From assembly GCF_011397635.1 (NCBI RefSeq), contig NC_064754.1:29988543-30052542 (forward strand): a DNA stretch of 64,000 nt. Reading direction: 5' to 3'. The notes beneath the pieces were generated by a model. It did no database searches. It saw nothing but the letters and a program-made list of their open reading frames with translations, and was not told where the DNA came from. Position 1 is the first letter of the stretch, and every line of letters starts with the position of its first letter. The translations under genes were made by a program, and so were the position numbers. Source of the stretch: Epinephelus fuscoguttatus (lineage: Eukaryota; Chordata; Actinopteri; Perciformes; Serranidae). Positions 32,301 to 46,300 of the stretch are shown in pieces.

Positions 32301-35300
32301 ATGACCGCAAGTGACTTGCTAACGTATCAACTTTGTAAAAACACACTTTATTTTTAAGTACTTTGGATTTCTAGCAGAGCTTTTATTTTGAAGTGCCGGT
32401 TCCTGCTGTAGAGTGAGCTACTAACAGGCAGCTACTTGACAGAGACAGCAAACTAGCTGGAGACACAGCCAAACGCAAGTATGACACTTAATATTTTAAA
32501 CTGTGTGCACTAGGGCTGGGCGATATGGCCTAAAAAGAAAATCTCCGATTTTTTCACAAAAAATCCGATTCACGATTTAAATCGATTTTTTTCCCCTCCT
32601 AGTTTAAAAAAAAAAAATTGCGGCCTGGTAGCACATACCTGGAGTCCAATACTTTCAGCATGTGAATAAACCCTGACTTTTCCATGGTAGCCTATATATG
32701 GGTACCATATCTCTTGCAATATACATGGCGACTGCATCTGTGATCGCTTTCCACCGGACCCCTTTCTTATCATACGGCAGTGTTTCCCCTACCATCATAT
32801 TGGATCACAACAGAAGTCATTTAAGGTTACCTTTCCTATAGAACAGGTCTATACCTTGTCCTTTTATTAAACAAACTAAATAGCCTTATGTTACAGGCTG
32901 AGCTTGATTTAACGCAGACGAAGTCCCGTTGTTTATGTGTTGTTGCCACAACGAGCTAACACAAGCTAAAGGAGCTAATGGTCTTCAGAGGTCTACTACG
33001 GTTCGGTGGTCTGCCAGCTTGGCGTTGTCAACACTTATTTATCTTATTTACACAACGGCATGTCATTTCTGTCCCTACACGGTGCGTGTCTAAATTCCTC
33101 TGCTCTCTGTGTCACACACAGCAGAGTTCGGCCCTGATGCGCACACACACAGACACAGGTGAGCACACAAAAGCGCTGAAGAACTTGTTCCCTTTCTTGA
33201 GAACAAGTTCTTCCCCACTCACTGCCATGTTGTTTGTGTGTCAAGCGCGTGGGGGGTGGAGGGGGGGAGCGGCGATGGCAGATTTTAAAGAGAAACTCGA
33301 TTTTCATTAAAACAAATCGGCCTAAACTACAAATTCGAAGTAATCGATAAAATCGATTTATCGCCCAGCCCTAGTGTGCACCTTGAACTAATGACTAAGT
33401 AGGAATCTGGACCGTGTGCCTGGACCAGTCGGGAACCACTGGTCTAATTTGTAATCACGTTAACTTTGTCTTTGAACAGACAATCCAGAATTTAAGTACA
33501 AATTTTGACTGTTTTAGACTGTATTTTATGTAGGTAAAGAACTCCGACTTGCTCTCACCTAATGTCTGTCACTAGCAGTCCAGCTCTACTGAAACTGGGA
33601 CAGTTTGATCACCTGTGACAGGCTCATGGATAAACTAGCAAGATGTCAAAAGTGTCAAGCCTCTAGAAAAGTTTCAAAATTTTTGAAAATGACAGACACC
33701 AAAGGAAACTGATATGTCTCAAATCTACAACAAGCTTCACAAATGACCTGAGAAGTGTAGTAACAACTTAGCCGTCTTTCAAAGTATTTTTTTTTTTAGC
33801 TTTGCTAGTTATGGCTAACATGTGACCTGCATGCTAACAAAGTGGCTAACTGTCATAACTGTCATGTAACTTAAGGTGCATCAACTCATGTCCTTGTCTC
33901 TCATTTAATCCCCCAACCCCCGACGGAGCTTCACTCAATCACATACCCCATTTACGCCTTGCATGAACATGCGTTTTTTGTGATCGGATTGCTCTTGACC
34001 CCATGAAAGTACAGGTGTAAATACACTCGAAACACATTGAGGACAGATTGTTATCCCATCTGCCAAAACCAGTTCTGAAGGTGGTCAGGGATGCATTGTG
34101 ACCACATCGAACTCAAGTGTAAATGCAAATACATCTCCAATCAACATACAACAACTCCGTGGGTGAAAATACGCAAGCAAGATGCGCCAGCTGGACACAG
34201 GAAGAAGGAAGACAAAGACAACAACACTCACCAGGTAGCGACTACCAAGAAAAAGAAACATGGATGCTAGCCGAGGATGCAGTCATGGTGAGACGAAGTG
34301 TCTGCTCGCCATTTGGTCCGACAAAAGTGTCCATACAATAACGGGCTTCACAGATGGCTAACGTGTTGTTATTGCGGCTCACAGGATATGACTTTGTAGT
34401 CTGCTGTTGAAAATGTTTGCAGAAGTAGAAGAAGAGGAGGATGTGACGTCAGCGGAACGGAGTGTGATTGGATAGCAATGGATCTGGATGTGGACACCAG
34501 AGACACATATTAATTCCAGGTATAAATGTTTGTGGTCAAGCGCTATCCGATTGCAGTCTGTTGCAAAAAAACGCATGTTGATGCCAGGAGTAAAGGGGGC
34601 CACAGATACTTCTCACTGAAGTGTTTGGTGTGTTCACCATATTAGTTCATCTTATTATTAGTGTGCATTAATCCTGAGAGGGACATGAATATATGTACCA
34701 GATTTCACAACCATCCATTCAAAAGTTGTCGAGACATTCACTAAAAAAAGAAAATGGCTGAAAGCATGACTACAAGTTTTAAATGACAGGGTTCCAGTGG
34801 ATCCTTAAAAACTCTTAAAAGGCATTCAAGTAATTAATCTAAAATAAGGCCTTGATTCGTATTAAAATGTCTTAAATCAATATTTCAAAAGTCTTAAAAA
34901 TGCTCAGACATGGGAAGTATGATTGCAGGTAGAATAATTGGTGATGCTTTTTTTTTCCATAAACATCATTCAGATCAGGAAAAAGGGAACCAACAAAACA
35001 CACATATATTTGCCACATCCAATCAAACGATAAATGAACAAGCTTTATTCAAGGCAAACCAAGAGGATACTTTTATGATAATATATTTATATATGTTCAT
35101 TGTTTTTCATGTGTTCCACTCTAAAAAGTTTAATTTTTTTAGCATTCAAATCATTCGAATCATTTGAATTTTTAATTTGACCAAAAATGGCATATTTCTG
35201 TTACAGCATTTGGGCAAAATTGGTCCTAACCCAAAGTAACTGGTGTCAGTTCATGTTTTTTTCTTTCAATTTCAGTTATTGTAAAATTGGTCTCAAATTT

Positions 35301-36195
35301 CATTCTGAGTGGCATTTTAAAAAATCTTAATGAGTCTTAAATCTAACTTCTCTAAAGCTGTAGGAACCCTGAAATTATAGCCAGCCACAAGTTTGAGTTA
35401 TTACTCATTTTAGTTGTTCAGAAAGCTGCTTAAGAAGCACCAGTAACCAAGTACAAAATCTATGCATAACAGCCTTCAGAACCTGCCTGCGTTGCATTTG
35501 CACAACTATGTAATCAGTACACAGAGGTATTTTGCATTTGCATGAATACTAACATGCATCAACACGTGTTTTGGTAGCAGTAGTCAAATCTTTTTTGTTG
35601 TCCCTGCTGTCAGTTGGATTCTCCTTTGTTCTCAGGTGACGCCCTTACTTTGGAAAAATGACACCAACCCACAAACTTTACCCTGCATGACCATCCCAGC
35701 CTCCCACAGTAAACAGACAGACACACCCTCCGCTGCACACACACTCACATTTATATGAGCTCATCGTTCTTTATCAGGCCTGTGTGCATGTTGTTCCACA
35801 TTATCTGTGGCGCCCTACCCGCTATCTATCTGCAACGAGCGTCTGTGTGTCCACCAGTAGTACACATCTGGACCGTGCTGTGCACTGGACAGGTTATCCC
35901 CGCTCTCGCATATTTCCCCCCAAGACAGAGCAAGAAAACCCCATCTCTTTATTTGTCTGTCTGGTCTTTTTGTGGCCCTGCCAGCCAGGTTTGTATTGCA
36001 TTAGGAGCATGACAGAGCAGCCTGTTGGAGAGGAGCGAGGGGAGGAAAGGTAGGAGGTAGGAAGGGGGCTCCTCTTTGTCTCATCCCTCCTTTATTTGCA
36101 GCCTGAGGCCGTGGTGTTGTTTTTACTCTGGATAGGCTGAGTTTTTCCTTTATTCTCTTCCAGCACACACAACTCTGTGTCAACGAAAGTGACGC

Positions 36196-36242
<47 letters not shown>

Positions 36243-36436
36243 ACATGTTGATATGGCAATGGATAACATATCTGAGCAGAATTTGTATTTTTCAGTCTCT
36301 TTGTTGATTCAGGTGTTTGCATCAAGGTCAAGTTTCTTAAAAAATGCGATGAAGCTTTCTCACTTGGAACAGCTGTGAGGCTCTGCTTATGAAATCAACA
36401 GAGCCTAAAACCTGCAAACACACACACACACATGCA

Positions 36437-36477
<41 letters not shown>

Positions 36478-36969
36478 TTAGTTCTACATTGTTAGCAGAA
36501 CTATCTGTGGTTAATGATTAAATATCAGGCCACCACCAGTTCAGCTACATTCTTCGTTGTTGTGTTTTTGTAGCAATAGCTCCGACACGAGACAACTGCT
36601 AACGGCTGTTAGTTTTCTGCGTTCAGGGAGCCGATCCAAACAGCAAGCTGGACAAGAACAATAGTTCAGTGTATGTGGATGGATTTAGAGATTACACTGT
36701 TGTAATGGGAGTTGTAATGTCTCCACAGTGTACCATAAAGTTCCCATAATGCTTTAAACTGTGGCGGAGGTAGGAGCATTAATAGCCAGCAGGAAATGTG
36801 TGAGGGATATCTGTCTGTTGGACTTCCTTGAAAAGTGATGAACACACACACACACACGCACACAGAGGCGAAAACACAGTGTCTGTTTACCCTATACTTT
36901 TCCAGAGAGGTGACGTATAAATGATGGTGGATTCAAATTACCATGCGACACACCTGTGGCCCCAGGCTC

Positions 36970-37038
<69 letters not shown>

Positions 37039-40000
37039 GCATGCATTGGTGAGTGAAAATAAAAGAATGGCACAGTGTTTATCTATTAGGTGCGTTTAGT
37101 TGTCACAGCCAGTACAAGCTGATTGGTCAGCTTCCTGCACACATGGTTTGTCACTTAGAGAAACAAAAACTCTGTCCACGCACACAAAGTGTCTGATGTT
37201 AAGGGGGTTTATCCATGGCCTCCCACCTTCACTGTCAACACAGAACTAAAGTAAGCGTTGAGTCAGAGAGGGAGGAACTTGGAAACAATTGATGAGCAGG
37301 ACAAAGGTGGAGGGAGGTTAGGAAGGAAGGAAGGAAGAATGAACCAACTGAAGGGAGAGATGGGCACAACAACTGGATCAGTGACACGAGGGGCAGTAAT
37401 TTGATTTGTTGTAAGTGGACAGATTAGCAATGACACCTCTGTAATGAAAAGCTGTTTAAATCCAGTAAATGCTTACAAAGCTCCAGTTTTGCTGAGTTTG
37501 TTAAAAGATATTCATTCAACTCAAGGGTAAATTTTAGGGTTATGTAAGTGTATTTGTTGTGTAATACTTGGTTTGCATTACATGTATTTTAAATGTGTCC
37601 CGTGGAGTTTTCTCCTGAACAAAGAAACGTTCAGTTTACAATAAATGTTTCTTACCAAAATGCATTGTGTGCTTCCCTGAAATCTTACATGTCGAGTGTA
37701 TTTCCTTATTTATGGAACATTTAAATCCTGTATGGTTTACATCCATGTTTTCTTGGCAGCAGTCTTCTTCCTCACTACCTTTATTGGCGCATTGCTGTGT
37801 TTGTTGGCCCATAACTGCAACTGTCGATCACAGAATATACATTTTGCTGTACTCGTGCATGTGAACTTGGGACCCACTCACAAAAAATGCAGTCTCCTCA
37901 GCATTATTAATGGTTAAAACTCCACAGGGTAACTTTAAAATTACTTGAGTTTTTTAGGCTGGAATTTGTTAGTTCAGTACAAGCCCTTTCAAAGCAGACT
38001 CAAGTGTGGGTCAGATTACTCTGTGCTGTGAACTGCCTCAAGAATGGATACAGAAAGATTCAGAGAGGCACCCAAAATGACTAACTGAATTCTGTTCAGT
38101 CAATGACACATCTTGAAATAACACCGTATTAACAGTGCATGTTGGAGACCAGTTAATTGTTATTTATGTGTTGACAGGTGTACTTTTCAGCAGCGTGGCT
38201 CTATAGAGGGCATTAGCCTTGTTCCAGATGAGCCAGGTCTGAGTAGAATTGATCACCCCTGATTGCCGCACAATGAATGCTGGTTAGATTTGTGTCTGAC
38301 TTCATCCAGACCTGTTCTGGTGTCATGGACATGTGGGCAATGATAATCTCACAAGATTGAGGCGGCCGCAGTTTTTAGAGCCAGACGCTGCAGTTGCTCT
38401 CCATCGATGGCATGATGCCTGGCTCTCATCTGATCTTACAGCTGATTGGTTTAGATGTTGACTTAATAATATGTTGTTTTATATAAACTTTTCATTTTAG
38501 TGGAATTGAAGAGGTTTTGATTTTATTTGTGTGAAGGTTTATTCTGTTAACAGAATAGGCTATATGTTATAGGTCATAAACTATACATAATCTATTGTAT
38601 GTTAACATTGGACTGTTTTAATTATTGAAGTATTTAGCAACATAAAGACTTCTGATTAGAGGGGTAGTGGGGATCCTTAAAAATGACATCTGTACAGATG
38701 TCGAGCCCGCAGTATATCTGACTGATCTTTAATGAATGCTGTTGTCTTGTTACTTTTTCCTCTGTGTTTGACGATAAGGCTCATGTTTTCAAAGTATTTA
38801 TGTAGTTTGAGGGGGGCAGGTTGGCTCAGGTGGTTTATACACAACAGCAAACTGATGTGATCCTGGTTTACATGAGAATTCATCTAAAATGGATGTTAAG
38901 CCATGAACAGAAATTACAGATCACCTGTAAAGAATTTTAACAGGCTACTCTGTCATAACTAAAACAATTGGAGGCTGCAGGGGTGCCCAGAAGCTCAGCT
39001 GGTAGAGCAGGCATCCCATGCACAGGGGCTATGTCCTTGCCGCAGCGGCCATGGGTTAAATTCCAAGTCTAGTCACCGAAAGCAGCATTAAAAAAATTAT
39101 TTTTGCAAGTAAGACAGCGTGGTGGAGTCTTTCCTACAAGTTTTATTCTTCTTGTCCCCTTTTTCTTCCCATTTCACACTCATCCTGTCCAATCTAATAA
39201 AGGCAAAACACACATAAATAATCTCTATAAAAACACACAATTGGAAGCTGCAGACAAACTGATATATGGGTCTGATAACATTTTAATAAATCAGAATCAC
39301 ATCTAACAGGATGTGAGTGTTTTTGTGACTTCCTGTACAGACTGAAGGAAACTGACATGACTGGCTTTTTGTCATCATCCCCTGATGCTGCCTCCTGATC
39401 TCGTCCACTTTCCAGGCGAGACGCAGTTCATCTCAAATGAGCCTGATGTTGGTTCCCATCATCCTCAGCTGTGCTTTATGTTCAGTGCTAATTAACTAAC
39501 ACACCAAACTAAGAAGATGATAAACATTACAGCTGCCATTCTTCAGACTGTTAGCATTGTCATTGTGAGCATGTTGGCATGCTGATGTTAGCATTTAGCT
39601 CAAAGCACTGGTGCGTCTAAGTACAGCCTTTTAGAGCCTTTAAGAGTTCTTTGATTCAGTAGTATCTTACTTCTACTCATGCAGTTCACTAAGCCACCTT
39701 ACCATAGCAAAGCCCACTTCATAAACACTTAGAGTAGCCAGAGTTTTTCAGATCAGTTGAGGATTTGTTGAGTCACATATGTACTTCTCAAACTTCAAGA
39801 CTGCCATCACCTATAAGTCACCATCTGCCTAGTTTGTTGAGATATTAATGGTCATAAAGCATAGAAACTGCACCATGAACATGTTCATAGGGCTATGAAA
39901 AGTGCTATTATGATGAAACAAATGTAGTGTTGTATTAAATTGTATACCTGAGCAGATGACAGTGATGATGAGGGAGACAAATTCACAGAGCAGCTTATTT

Positions 40001-43000
40001 CTGACACAAATCAATGCAGCGCTGTCAGCCAAGGTTCACCTCAAAGAGACTAATTTGTCCCTAATGTGGTGGTGTCAGCAGCCCTCAGCCCGGCTCTCCT
40101 TGTGAGATGAAGCCCTGTCACCTCACTGACTTATCTCACCTCGCACATTTCACTGGGAGAGCAACACATCTCAATCTGGACGCTGAAACACACGAAGAGA
40201 AGAGCGACCAGACCGTGATCGAATCGTGATGGAATGTGACGCTTATCTTTAGCTGGCAGGAAAGTGACTATAACACACACACTTTCCAACTCTCTGCAGG
40301 AGTCACTCTGCTCAGTCCCTTAAGTCTCAAGGTTTCCAACCACTAAAACAAAAATATGAGTTAATTTATGTGAGTTACATGGCACTTTAACTCTCCTGCG
40401 CTCTCAGTAGGACTTGATGGCTGATCCATGGGGTGTGATAGATGCAAAACAAACACACACACTATTCCCCACACATACGCATTTATATGCACAATTTGAA
40501 GTGCAGCAGTGAAGGAGTGCACAAGCAGAACTTTGTGTTGGTGGTGTGTTCAAGGCCAGCCTGGTTAAATTGGATTATTAACAGTTGAATCATCAGTTTC
40601 TCATTTGGCTGATTTTCCTTTTTCAAAATTCACCTTGTGTTAATGCCCACATTACAACAACCATAAACATCGATATCAGCTGTAGAGACAACCGCCTTCT
40701 CTCCAATATAATGGAACTAGATGGCACTCAGCTTGTGAAGCTCGAAGCACAAAAAAAAAACATTTGAAAAACTCAACAGCCACGTTTCTCATGACCCAGT
40801 TACTCAAGAAAATCCACAGACCTTGTTGTGAGCAGTTTCATGTAGGAACTATTTTCTCTCTACCAAACTACACCCGCCAGCCATGTCACTGAGCACATGG
40901 AAGCGTGCATCATGGATGAGAGGCTTGAGCTTGTGACAGTGTGAGATGTAAACATCAATGCCGTCCTCCTCTGCTGAGCTGTAATGTTAGCTAGCTCAGT
41001 GGTGTTGGTGAGCTTACAGTAGATGAACGCCTCCTTCTTTGTGGTGGTACAGTTGGAGGGTGTTTTTCATTAGAAAGAAAATAGTTCCTACATGAAACTG
41101 CTCACAACAAGGTCTGTGGATTATCTTGAGTAACCAGGTCATGACTTCTGGAAAGAGACATTGCTGCTCAGTTTTTCAAATGTATATTTTTTGGCACCAC
41201 AAGCTGAGTGCCATCTAGTTCCATTACATTTGAGAGACGTAGACGTTTCTACAGCCGTTATCTCCAACACTCTGCAACACACACCAAAACAATCTAGACT
41301 GAGCCAGGCCAGCTGTTTCCTCTGGTTCCACTCTTTAGGCTAAGCTAAGCTAACTGGCTGCTGGCTATCGCTTCCTAATTGAGATGCAGACATGAACAGT
41401 ATCAATTTTCTCATCTCACTCGCTACAAAAAGTGAATAAGCATACTTTAAAATTTTTTTAACTATTTCTGTAAGTTTAAACTCGTGTGCTTGTATTAGGC
41501 AGGAAAAGGCAATCAACTGGAAAACCCACACTGTACTCTGGGGGGAAATGTAATCATTAGACAAACTGAAGTAAAGATAACAACACCCAGCGCTGTTAGG
41601 AAGTGTGATCTTTCTGTGAATCAAGGTAAAAATGAATATAGAAAAACACTGCACAGTTTTTTTGTGTGTGTGTGATGCGGCAAACAAGGCTTTTCTCTAA
41701 ATTTTTGTTTTCTCCCGTTGCCTGGCGATTCATGAAGTTAACCTATGACCCTCATCTTTGGCAGCCTGCGGTGCTGGATAACCTCCTGACCTCCATGAAG
41801 TTTGTCCTCCACGGCATGGGCGTCCTCCGAATCAACCTGGCTAACAGCAGGAACAAGGTAGTCTGTCTGCATGTCTCTGTGTCATAGTCTCTGTCTGCAC
41901 GTCTGGCACTTTTTATTTTTGTGTTTTTTTTTTTATTTTCATCAGATTTTTACCCCTGATCTGTCTGTCTCATCCCAATCTTTCTCTTTTTCTTTGTCTC
42001 ACTGCTCCTCTGTGGTTCAAATTTATCCAAGTGTTATGCTGCTGGTTTCCCTGCACTACACTAAGATGTCCACTAGAGAGCAGCATCTCAGCACTGCAGC
42101 CACAGCGGCTGCATCTGCCACCACACACACACACACACACACATACAGTAACATTTTGTTTGCATGACAGAGCGCAGAAAGTTAGAGCGGGTGGGTGGTT
42201 TGATTGTGAGGTTCAATTTGATTTGAACTTTATTGTCAAAGTTTTCAGAGCTCATACACAATCCACCCACTCAGTGCGTGTTTTCCGAGAGATGATGGCC
42301 AAAGTATTTCCTCTATTAAATGTCACCAGGGCGTGTATGAGTGTGTGTGTTTGTGTGTATATCCATACATTTGTGCATCCGTAATAATTACTTTGTCTGG
42401 GGAACAGAGACAGACTCCTAAACTTTTCTGTCATTTAGACTCACATCCTTTTTTCCATCTGGCCTCTGCTCCTCCCTGACCACCCGTCCATCCATCCAAA
42501 TATCTGTCTCCATCTCTTGCAGGTCCACGCCCATTCTGTCCTGTCGTGTGGGCGGTGTTTTGACGAAGATCAGGTGCTGTTTCCTTTCCTAAGCCACGCC
42601 CTGTCCTGTCTGCTGGCTGACCAGGGGGTGAGGGCGGCGGCGGCCCGGGGATACGAATACGAGCTCAATGACTCGGCACTGTAGTGAGTACTCTGTAGAC
42701 ACACTCACACTGTGCTGGAGATGCAGGGGTCTAATTAGCTGGACTTAGCAGCCGATGCTTGGCCATGTGCTCGCTGTCACTGGGAATCAGGGTCTGCAGG
42801 GTGGAAAGGAAAGAGGGAGGGATACAAACCTGTGTAAAATGTAATTACATGTACTGCCACGGCTATTATATACATCCATATGACATCTTTGAAATACTGT
42901 AATAAAATAATAATGTATTGGTTTTGGCTGTGTGCATTCAAGAGCAAAGCAACGACACAAAAATGCTCAAAGTTTAAAGTATAAATAATATGATTACAGA

Positions 43001-43268
43001 GAATGTTTAAAAATGTGCATATAGAAGAAAAAGTCAAACGTGCAGGTGCAGTAATGAAAGTAAAGAAGTGAGGCTGGAGATGAAAATGAGAAACGAGTGT
43101 AGAGGGGATGGCGTGTGTGATGCAGAAGTAAGACAGAGCTGGGACCCACCAGGAGGCCGTCTGTTCTCATTCTCCACCCCAGTGAGAGGCCTCGGCTCTG
43201 GGGTTATCTACACCGACAGGCCCCACTGAGAACCACCGTACATCACCATCACCCTCCGCTCTTCTCAG

Positions 43269-43312
<44 letters not shown>

Positions 43313-46300
43313 TCATACTTCTATACCTGTGAGGACCCTTATTGACATAATGCATATCCAGATCCTTACCTTAACATTAAAGTGAAATTTCTGTTTAGTA
43401 CAACTTGGATGTTTTTTTTTTTGTAGTAATGCTTTATCAGTAATAAAAAGGCGGAATAGAACAAACCCTCTCGTTGGTCAAACTTTTTTCTAAGTAGTAT
43501 AAGTAGTGTATAAGAAGTGCACATAGCCATTTTGACGCCTTGAGAATGGCATTTTGGCTGTCACTATCTTGTTATTTTTTTAGCCAGAAGTGACCGTAAC
43601 TGATGGATGAGAAGGTGGAACTGTCGTGCATATGCATCCTTATGCCCTTTATACAGTCTGTGCCTGCACCTCTGTCCTGATTGACAGGTCACTGTGGTAG
43701 CAACTTGTCAATCACAAGGTAACAACACCCTTACGTCTCCCCTTCTTTATCGTCCGTTTTACTATAAATGGGACCATAATTTACAAAATGAGCATCATTC
43801 TGTACTGAAGAAGACTTGAAACAAGTGAAAGACACCTCTGCATTGGCTTCACTTTTCAGACCTGGAGGCTACGTCCACTTCTCTTGTACAGTTTGTGGTA
43901 CCCAGTATCTCTGTGTAATATGGGTTGATTTCAGACATTTGGGGTGCACTCAGTTTTGTGTTTTCTTTCCACCAAAATAAAGGGATAAAGATAATCTGGC
44001 TAAACTGGAGCTTCTCTACAACCTGTCAATCACCTGACCATGTGTGTTTCTTGGCCCATCAAGCTCTTTTGTTGTGATATTATCGTCTTCTCCAGTCTTA
44101 GCATGTCCTTGGAGTATAATTTTAATATAACTCGATTAAAAAAAGAGGCAAAAATAGAAATATAAGACTGATGTCGTAGTAAACTAGAATTTTCCTTTAA
44201 ACTGAACCTAACTAACTTTAAAGCTAGTTTCTGATTTTTTTTGGCCACTTGGAGAAAATTGAAACAACTGTGAACACAACATTCACATATCAGTGATCAC
44301 AGAACCTTATTGAGATCCAGCAGTTACGGAGTAGCATGATCATTCAATTGGAGTTGTGTCTCTGACCACCTGATGAGTGTAGGTTCACTATTTACTCCCT
44401 TTTAGCTCAGTTTTTGGTCTTCACCAACTCCTGAGGAGAAAACTGTCTCTTAAATTGCTAAATGCTCCACTCTGATCACAGGCTGTTCTCATTCACTCGC
44501 AGTACTTCTACACCTACGAACAGTAGTGCACTATAATTTGTATACAAAAAAACAAACACAGGACTTTGACCCAGGGCACCAGGGTTTGTGTCCCAAGTGA
44601 AGCCAAAAGTTAATTTTGAGTTATTTTAAGTAAAGCCATGTTATGATGCCCAACCATGATACTTTACCTAAACCCTAATGTGTAGGGGCACTAAGTCAAT
44701 GAGCAAACCATCATAGGAACTGTTGAGGATTAGTTGATGTTCAAGAGCAAGAAAGTTTGTCTGCCATTTGCTGCTGAGCAGATAGTGTACAGTGGGTTTA
44801 TGGAGCTTTTTTTTTTTTTTTTTTTTTTTTACTGAAAACAGCTGCCTGCTGAGGCTGAAAAATCATGCTATTAAAGCGCTGAGAGTGAGCCAAAACCTTA
44901 AAATTGCAGCCAGACTGTTAAAGAATGAGCTGAAACTCACTATAAAGCTGTAAATAAATCCAAGAGCAGCAGCAAATTCAGGTGATAATTCTCTGTGATA
45001 AAATGTATTTAATACTTGAGGGTAGGTAATAATGTACTTAAAATTTAAAAAATCCTTTCTCTAAAACTCAGAATGGTCCTCACAAAGACAGAAGGACACT
45101 GGCATGTAGTCTGCGCTGTGCAGCATCCGGCAGGCAGTATGTTTTTTTTAAGCAGCAGGATGTGTATCGCTGTCCAAGAAACTGATTCAGGATGACTAGT
45201 TGAGAATGTCACAGTCAGCTCAGGTAGGTGGAGACGTGTGTGTGTGTGTGTGTAAAAAGATCACATCTGACTGAGCACACACACATGATACAGTTGATTA
45301 CACTAGCTGTGTTAATAGCTAATCTGTGTGTGAAAGCTTAGCCTCAGTGTGTTATTATGGTAAACCACAGTGTGAATATTCATCACGATGAGCCGCTGCG
45401 CCCCCTGGGGCTCCAGCCTTATCACTGCACACCCTCCCCGCCACCTGGCAGCTGATGGCCTCGACACGCACGCGCACAATGTGCAAGTCTACACACCAGC
45501 AACTGATACCTGACTTTATTCTCTTTTGATCTCAGGTTTGTCTGCAGGTTATTAAATTTTATTTCCCCTCTCTCTCTTTCTTTTCACCCTCATGTCTCCT
45601 CTGTCTTTCACCCCTCTCTCCTCCTTGATTTGTAGCTTCTTTGAGAACATGACCCGCATCACGTCTCCAGATTACGTGCCTACAGAGACAGACGTTCTGC
45701 GAGTACGACTGAGGACGACGGGCGTGATAGAGACCCAGTTCAAAGTCAGCCATCTCATTTTCAGGTAGACGCCTTTCACTCTTTACCAAGACTTATTACC
45801 GCAGAATAACGATGTTTAGAACCGTAGACTCAGTCAGAGCTGCTGCAGGTGACTTCTCCAGAGGCGCCTGTCGCACCAACTTCCTTCACTTCTTTAGCTG
45901 TGACACTTTTATCTCTGTCTACAGCCATATGTGATAGGCCCAAGAGATATGAGGTGGAGATGAGTGGCTTCATTCAATATGTCGATAAGACACCTATCAT
46001 TTGGCTTTACACTCATCTATTGGCCACACACACACACACATTTAAAAGCATCAGTGTCTCGGTCTTATCAGTGGAGAAGCAGGTTTCTGAGGGCAGGTTT
46101 CTGAGCTCCTGAGGCAAATGTCAGGTGACCATATTCATCTCGGATCAATGAGCCGGTGACACATAATACCAACTTCTTTATCATCCTCCATTGGCTAAAC
46201 TCATTTCCTGAAGCCGCCGATGGTCATGACAGGGTGATAGATATTAATGAACTCGATTTCTCTGCAGTGTGACTGATGCAGAACAAACCAGCGTCAAAGA

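Noticed and set aside
38991-39065. Possible tRNA gene (boxes A and B)
   Set aside because: No paired acceptor or anticodon stem can be built. The tail and second copy show that it is a SINE.
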